Assembly (NCBI RefSeq): GCF_015667795.1
Contig: NZ_JADPEL010000005.1
Span: 124,001 to 188,000 of the forward strand
Direction: 5' to 3'
Length of the DNA: 64,000 bases
DNA from: Clostridium sp. D53t1_180928_C8
GTDB taxonomy: Bacteria; Bacillota; Clostridia; Clostridiales; Clostridiaceae
The notes beneath the pieces were generated by a model. That model ran no database searches. It saw only the letters and a list, made by a program, of their open reading frames with translations, and was not told where the DNA came from. Positions 61,799 to 64,000 of the stretch are shown here, piece after piece. Numbering within the stretch: the stretch's first letter is position 1; each line of letters opens with the position of its first letter. Position numbers and translations under genes: made by a program.

Positions 61799-63460
61799 CT
61801 AAGTCTCCATAATAATTGGAATTATTGTAGGTCTTCTTTTGGTTTTTTCATATATATAATTTTCAACAGTTTTTTTAATGCTACTCTTTAATACATACCA
61901 CTCAATAACGCCCATTCCTAAACACTTTTCTAGCTCATTTACTGATAATTCTTTTACTTTATTTATAAGTTCCTCAGACTCTTTAACATATACAAAGCCT
62001 CTTGTGATTACATCTGGTCCTGAAACAATACTTAAAGTATCTCTTTCAATTGCAACCACAATAGTTAACATTCCATCTTGAGCTAAATGTCTTCTATCAC
62101 GTAATACAATATTTCCAACATCTCCAACACCTAAGCCATCAACAAATATAGCTCCTGTTCTAACCTTACCTTCTTTTTTGCAACTATTCTTTGTTAATTC
62201 TAAAACATTTCCTGTTTCTAAGATAAATATATCACTTTTTTTCATTCCTAAATTTTCAGCTAAATCACCATGATGTTTTAAATGTCTATACTCGCCATGA
62301 ACAGGCATAAAATATTTCGGATTCACTAATGTATGTATAAGCTTTAATTCTTCTTGATATGCATGCCCAGATACATGAACATCTTCTAAATCCTCATATA
62401 TTACGTCTGCACCTTTTCTAAACAATTGATTAATAACTCTTGAAATGAGTTTATCATTTCCTGGTATAGGTGATGCTGAAATTATAAAAGTATCATTAGG
62501 TTCTATAACTATTTTTCTATGAGTTGAAAATGCTATTCTAGCTAATGATGCCATAGGTTCACCCTGGCTTCCTGTAGTAATCAATGTAATTTTATCATTT
62601 TCATAATTATTTAAATCATCAATACTAATAATATGTTCATTAGGAATATGTAAGTATCCAAGCTCCATAGCAACCTTAGATATATTTTCCATACTTCTTC
62701 CATTAAAAACTACTTTCCTATTACTTTTAATAGATGCATCTACTATTTGCTGCATCCTATGAATATTAGATGCAAAAGTAGCAACTATAACTCTTCCCTT
62801 TGCTTTTCCAATAATACGATCTAATGTTAATCCTATACTCTTCTCTGATAAAGAATGTCCTTGTCTCTCAACATTAGTGCTATCTGCCATTAATAAAGCT
62901 ATTCCCTCTTTACCAAGATTAGATATTCTTTGCAAATCCATCTTTTGTCCATCTATTGGTGTATAGTCTATTTTAAAATCACCTGTATGAAGTATTATTC
63001 CTGCAGGTGTAAATATAGCTAAACTACATGAATCTGCAATACTATGAGTATTTCTTATAAACTCTACTTTAAGCTTATTAAATGAAATAACGTCTCCTGG
63101 CTCAACATTGTTTAACTTTGCCTCTGCTAAAACATTATGTTCTTCTAGCTTAGTCTTAACAATACCTATTGTTAATTTAGTTCCATAAAGAGGAACATTA
63201 ATTTCCTTTAACACATAAGGTAATGCTCCTATATGATCCTCATGTCCATGAGTCAAAAAAATACCTTTTATTTTTTTTTCATTGTTTTTTAAATAAGTAA
63301 TATCAGGAATTATCAGGTCAACTCCATACATTTCTTCATCTGGGAATGCTATTCCACAATCAATAACAATAATCTCATCATCACACTCTATAACAGTAAT
63401 ATTTTTTCCTATTTCCCCTAATCCACCAAGAGGTATTATTCTAACTTTTTCTTCATTCAT
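61799..63460 (-). CDS. rnj: Ribonuclease J
   Basis: 553 residues from the ATG at 63458-63460 (AAAGGA upstream), the normal RNase J length. Metallo-beta-lactamase core: LGGLGEIGKNITVIE (about 8-22), FLTHGHEDHIGALPY (about 70-84, zinc His/Asp), HTGDFKIDYTP (about 160), beta-CASP motifs ATFASNIHRMQQIVD (about 227) and SGHAYQEELKLI (about 365), and PKYFMPVHGEYRHLKHH (about 380-396). It acts as a 5'-3' exo- and endonuclease in mRNA decay and rRNA processing. Confidence 0.95.
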   Translation of the reverse strand: MNEEKVRIIPLGGLGEIGKNITVIECDDEIIVIDCGIAFPDEEMYGVDLIIPDITYLKNNEKKIKGIFLTHGHEDHIGALPYVLKEINVPLYGTKLTIGIVKTKLEEHNVLAEAKLNNVEPGDVISFNKLKVEFIRNTHSIADSCSLAIFTPAGIILHTGDFKIDYTPIDGQKMDLQRISNLGKEGIALLMADSTNVERQGHSLSEKSIGLTLDRIIGKAKGRVIVATFASNIHRMQQIVDASIKSNRKVVFNGRSMENISKVAMELGYLHIPNEHIISIDDLNNYENDKITLITTGSQGEPMASLARIAFSTHRKIVIEPNDTFIISASPIPGNDKLISRVINQLFRKGADVIYEDLEDVHVSGHAYQEELKLIHTLVNPKYFMPVHGEYRHLKHHGDLAENLGMKKSDIFILETGNVLELTKNSCKKEGKVRTGAIFVDGLGVGDVGNIVLRDRRHLAQDGMLTIVVAIERDTLSIVSGPDVITRGFVYVKESEELINKVKELSVNELEKCLGMGVIEWYVLKSSIKKTVENYIYEKTKRRPTIIPIIMET

Positions 63461-63540
63461 CAAAACAATTCCTTTCATAAAATATCTAATATATCTATTA
63501 TTATTATTCCTTGCCATATTATTAGTTATTCTATAAATTG

Positions 63541-63620
63541 AAAGTATATTTTTATAATTATTTTGTTTTTATAACTATTTTATTTTTATAATTATTTAAT
63601 GTATTTATTATAAAAATAGT
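63541..63620. repeat. AT-rich repeated block upstream of rnj
   Basis: The block is built from imperfect copies of TTTTTATAA(T/C)TATTT. It contains only A/T-rich promoter-like sequence between the divergent RNase J and 63713 genes; no clear operator can be defined. Confidence 0.4.
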
Positions 63621-63712
63621 TTTATTTTATCAAATCAAAGAATATCATTATATTGTACAACCATTATTCCCCGTTTATTTTTAAAATATTCTTTCTATAA
63701 AGGAGGCTATTA

Positions 63713-64000
63713 ATGGATATATCTCATTATACAAGCATCTTATCTAATCGATTGAATTCTTATTTTGATATACAATACGATAATCAATTACTTTCTAATA
63801 CATTTAACATTTTCGCTAGCACAAAGCTAATTCTAGGTAGAACAATGATATCTCAAAAAGATATAATAGATAAATTTGAATCAAATGAATATGTTCTAGT
63901 AAAATATTTTGAATCTATAGATGATTATAAAATTGATGACTTTATAGAATACATAAAAACTACCCCTAACCTTTTAGTAAAACCCCATAAAGATCATAAA
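63713..64000 (+). CDS. Hypothetical protein (partial, 3' end outside window)
   Basis: 96 codons are present, starting at the ATG 63713 with a strong AAAGGAGG site. The N-terminus reads MDISHYTSILSNRLNSYFDI, then NTFNIFASTKLILGRTMIS and YVLVKYFESIDDYKIDDFI. I recall similar conserved clostridial proteins of unknown function but no domain. No signal peptide is visible. Divergent from RNase J. Confidence 0.75.
   Translation, partial: MDISHYTSILSNRLNSYFDIQYDNQLLSNTFNIFASTKLILGRTMISQKDIIDKFESNEYVLVKYFESIDDYKIDDFIEYIKTTPNLLVKPHKDHK

Noticed and set aside
41-63600. Many overlapping ORFs of 60-190 codons on the strand opposite to real genes, for example 32957-33535 and 35931-36392
   Set aside because: They mirror coding sequence of clear genes, lack ribosome sites and have no recognisable domains.
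63541-63660. Short AT-rich repeats as a CRISPR or integration site
   Set aside because: Units are imperfect, lack unique spacers of constant size and look like low-complexity promoter DNA.
1-64000. Search for tRNA, rRNA, insertion sequences, phage genes or att repeats
   Set aside because: No such genes, transposase motifs or tRNA-like cloverleaf sequence were seen.

Overview
The window is AT-rich, gene-dense chromosomal DNA from a strict anaerobe of the Clostridium type (cluster I, Firmicutes). The assignment rests on very low GC, strong AGGAGG-like ribosome sites, A/T-ending codons, an [FeFe]-hydrogenase homologue, a class III type hydroxylamine reductase, RNase J, CarD and fused-ATPase ECF transport. 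I cannot name the species. No rRNA, tRNA, CRISPR array, phage or insertion sequence was found. Most genes lie on the minus strand in short operons separated by intrinsic terminators.

Layout. 1-2642 (minus): three genes of the Ter-associated module predicted to make a nucleoside-like metabolite (TIM-barrel C-C lyase, PRTase-TRSP, StiP-like protein cut by the window edge). 2852-4786 (plus): a cellulose-synthase-like glycosyltransferase with a PilZ c-di-GMP domain. 4888-11794 (minus): a sialic acid / amino sugar locus (nanE, ABC binding protein, two permeases, nanA) with GntR and RpiR regulators. 12107-14359: a SUV3-like RNA helicase with a flavodoxin. 14626-23710: hydroxylamine reductase hcp, a Crp/Fnr regulator and two tandem beta-propeller sensor kinases, one broken by a one-base frameshift. 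23899-27643: hydrogenase homologue, tiny zinc-ribbon protein, CarD, and a LysM protein. 27699-32428: a heterodimeric ABC exporter with a divergent MarR regulator. 32524-37186: a purine permease, then znuACB-zur. 37214-41267: galM, a nucleotidyltransferase and type I pullulanase. 41462-47796: LCP protein, a second zinc-ribbon protein, a two-component system with a lipoprotein, and a polysaccharide deacetylase. 47995-51154: a complete ECF transporter. 51443-58277: ROK-galT-galK, a neopullulanase-like glycosidase and an AraC regulator. 58351-64000: DbpA-type helicase, a small sirohaem reductase, a hypothetical protein, RNase J and the start of an unknown gene.

How it fits together. Much of the window is carbohydrate scavenging (sialic acid, galactose, alpha-glucans) with local regulators whose probable sites can be seen: a GTCTATACAA box over the -35 of both nanE and gntR, a CcpA/LacI-type palindrome over the pulA start site, and a 9+9 bp palindrome ahead of the ROK-gal operon. 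A second theme is redox and nitrosative stress: kinase, Crp/Fnr regulator and hcp lie in line, and one GTAAC-N4-GTTAC palindrome seems to serve both as the crp terminator stem and as an activator site centred near -41 of hcp. The less usual items are the Ter-type module, the orphan propeller kinases, the lipoprotein made of three GxW repeats beside a two-component system, and two paralogous 51-residue zinc-ribbon genes with similar promoters and long leaders.
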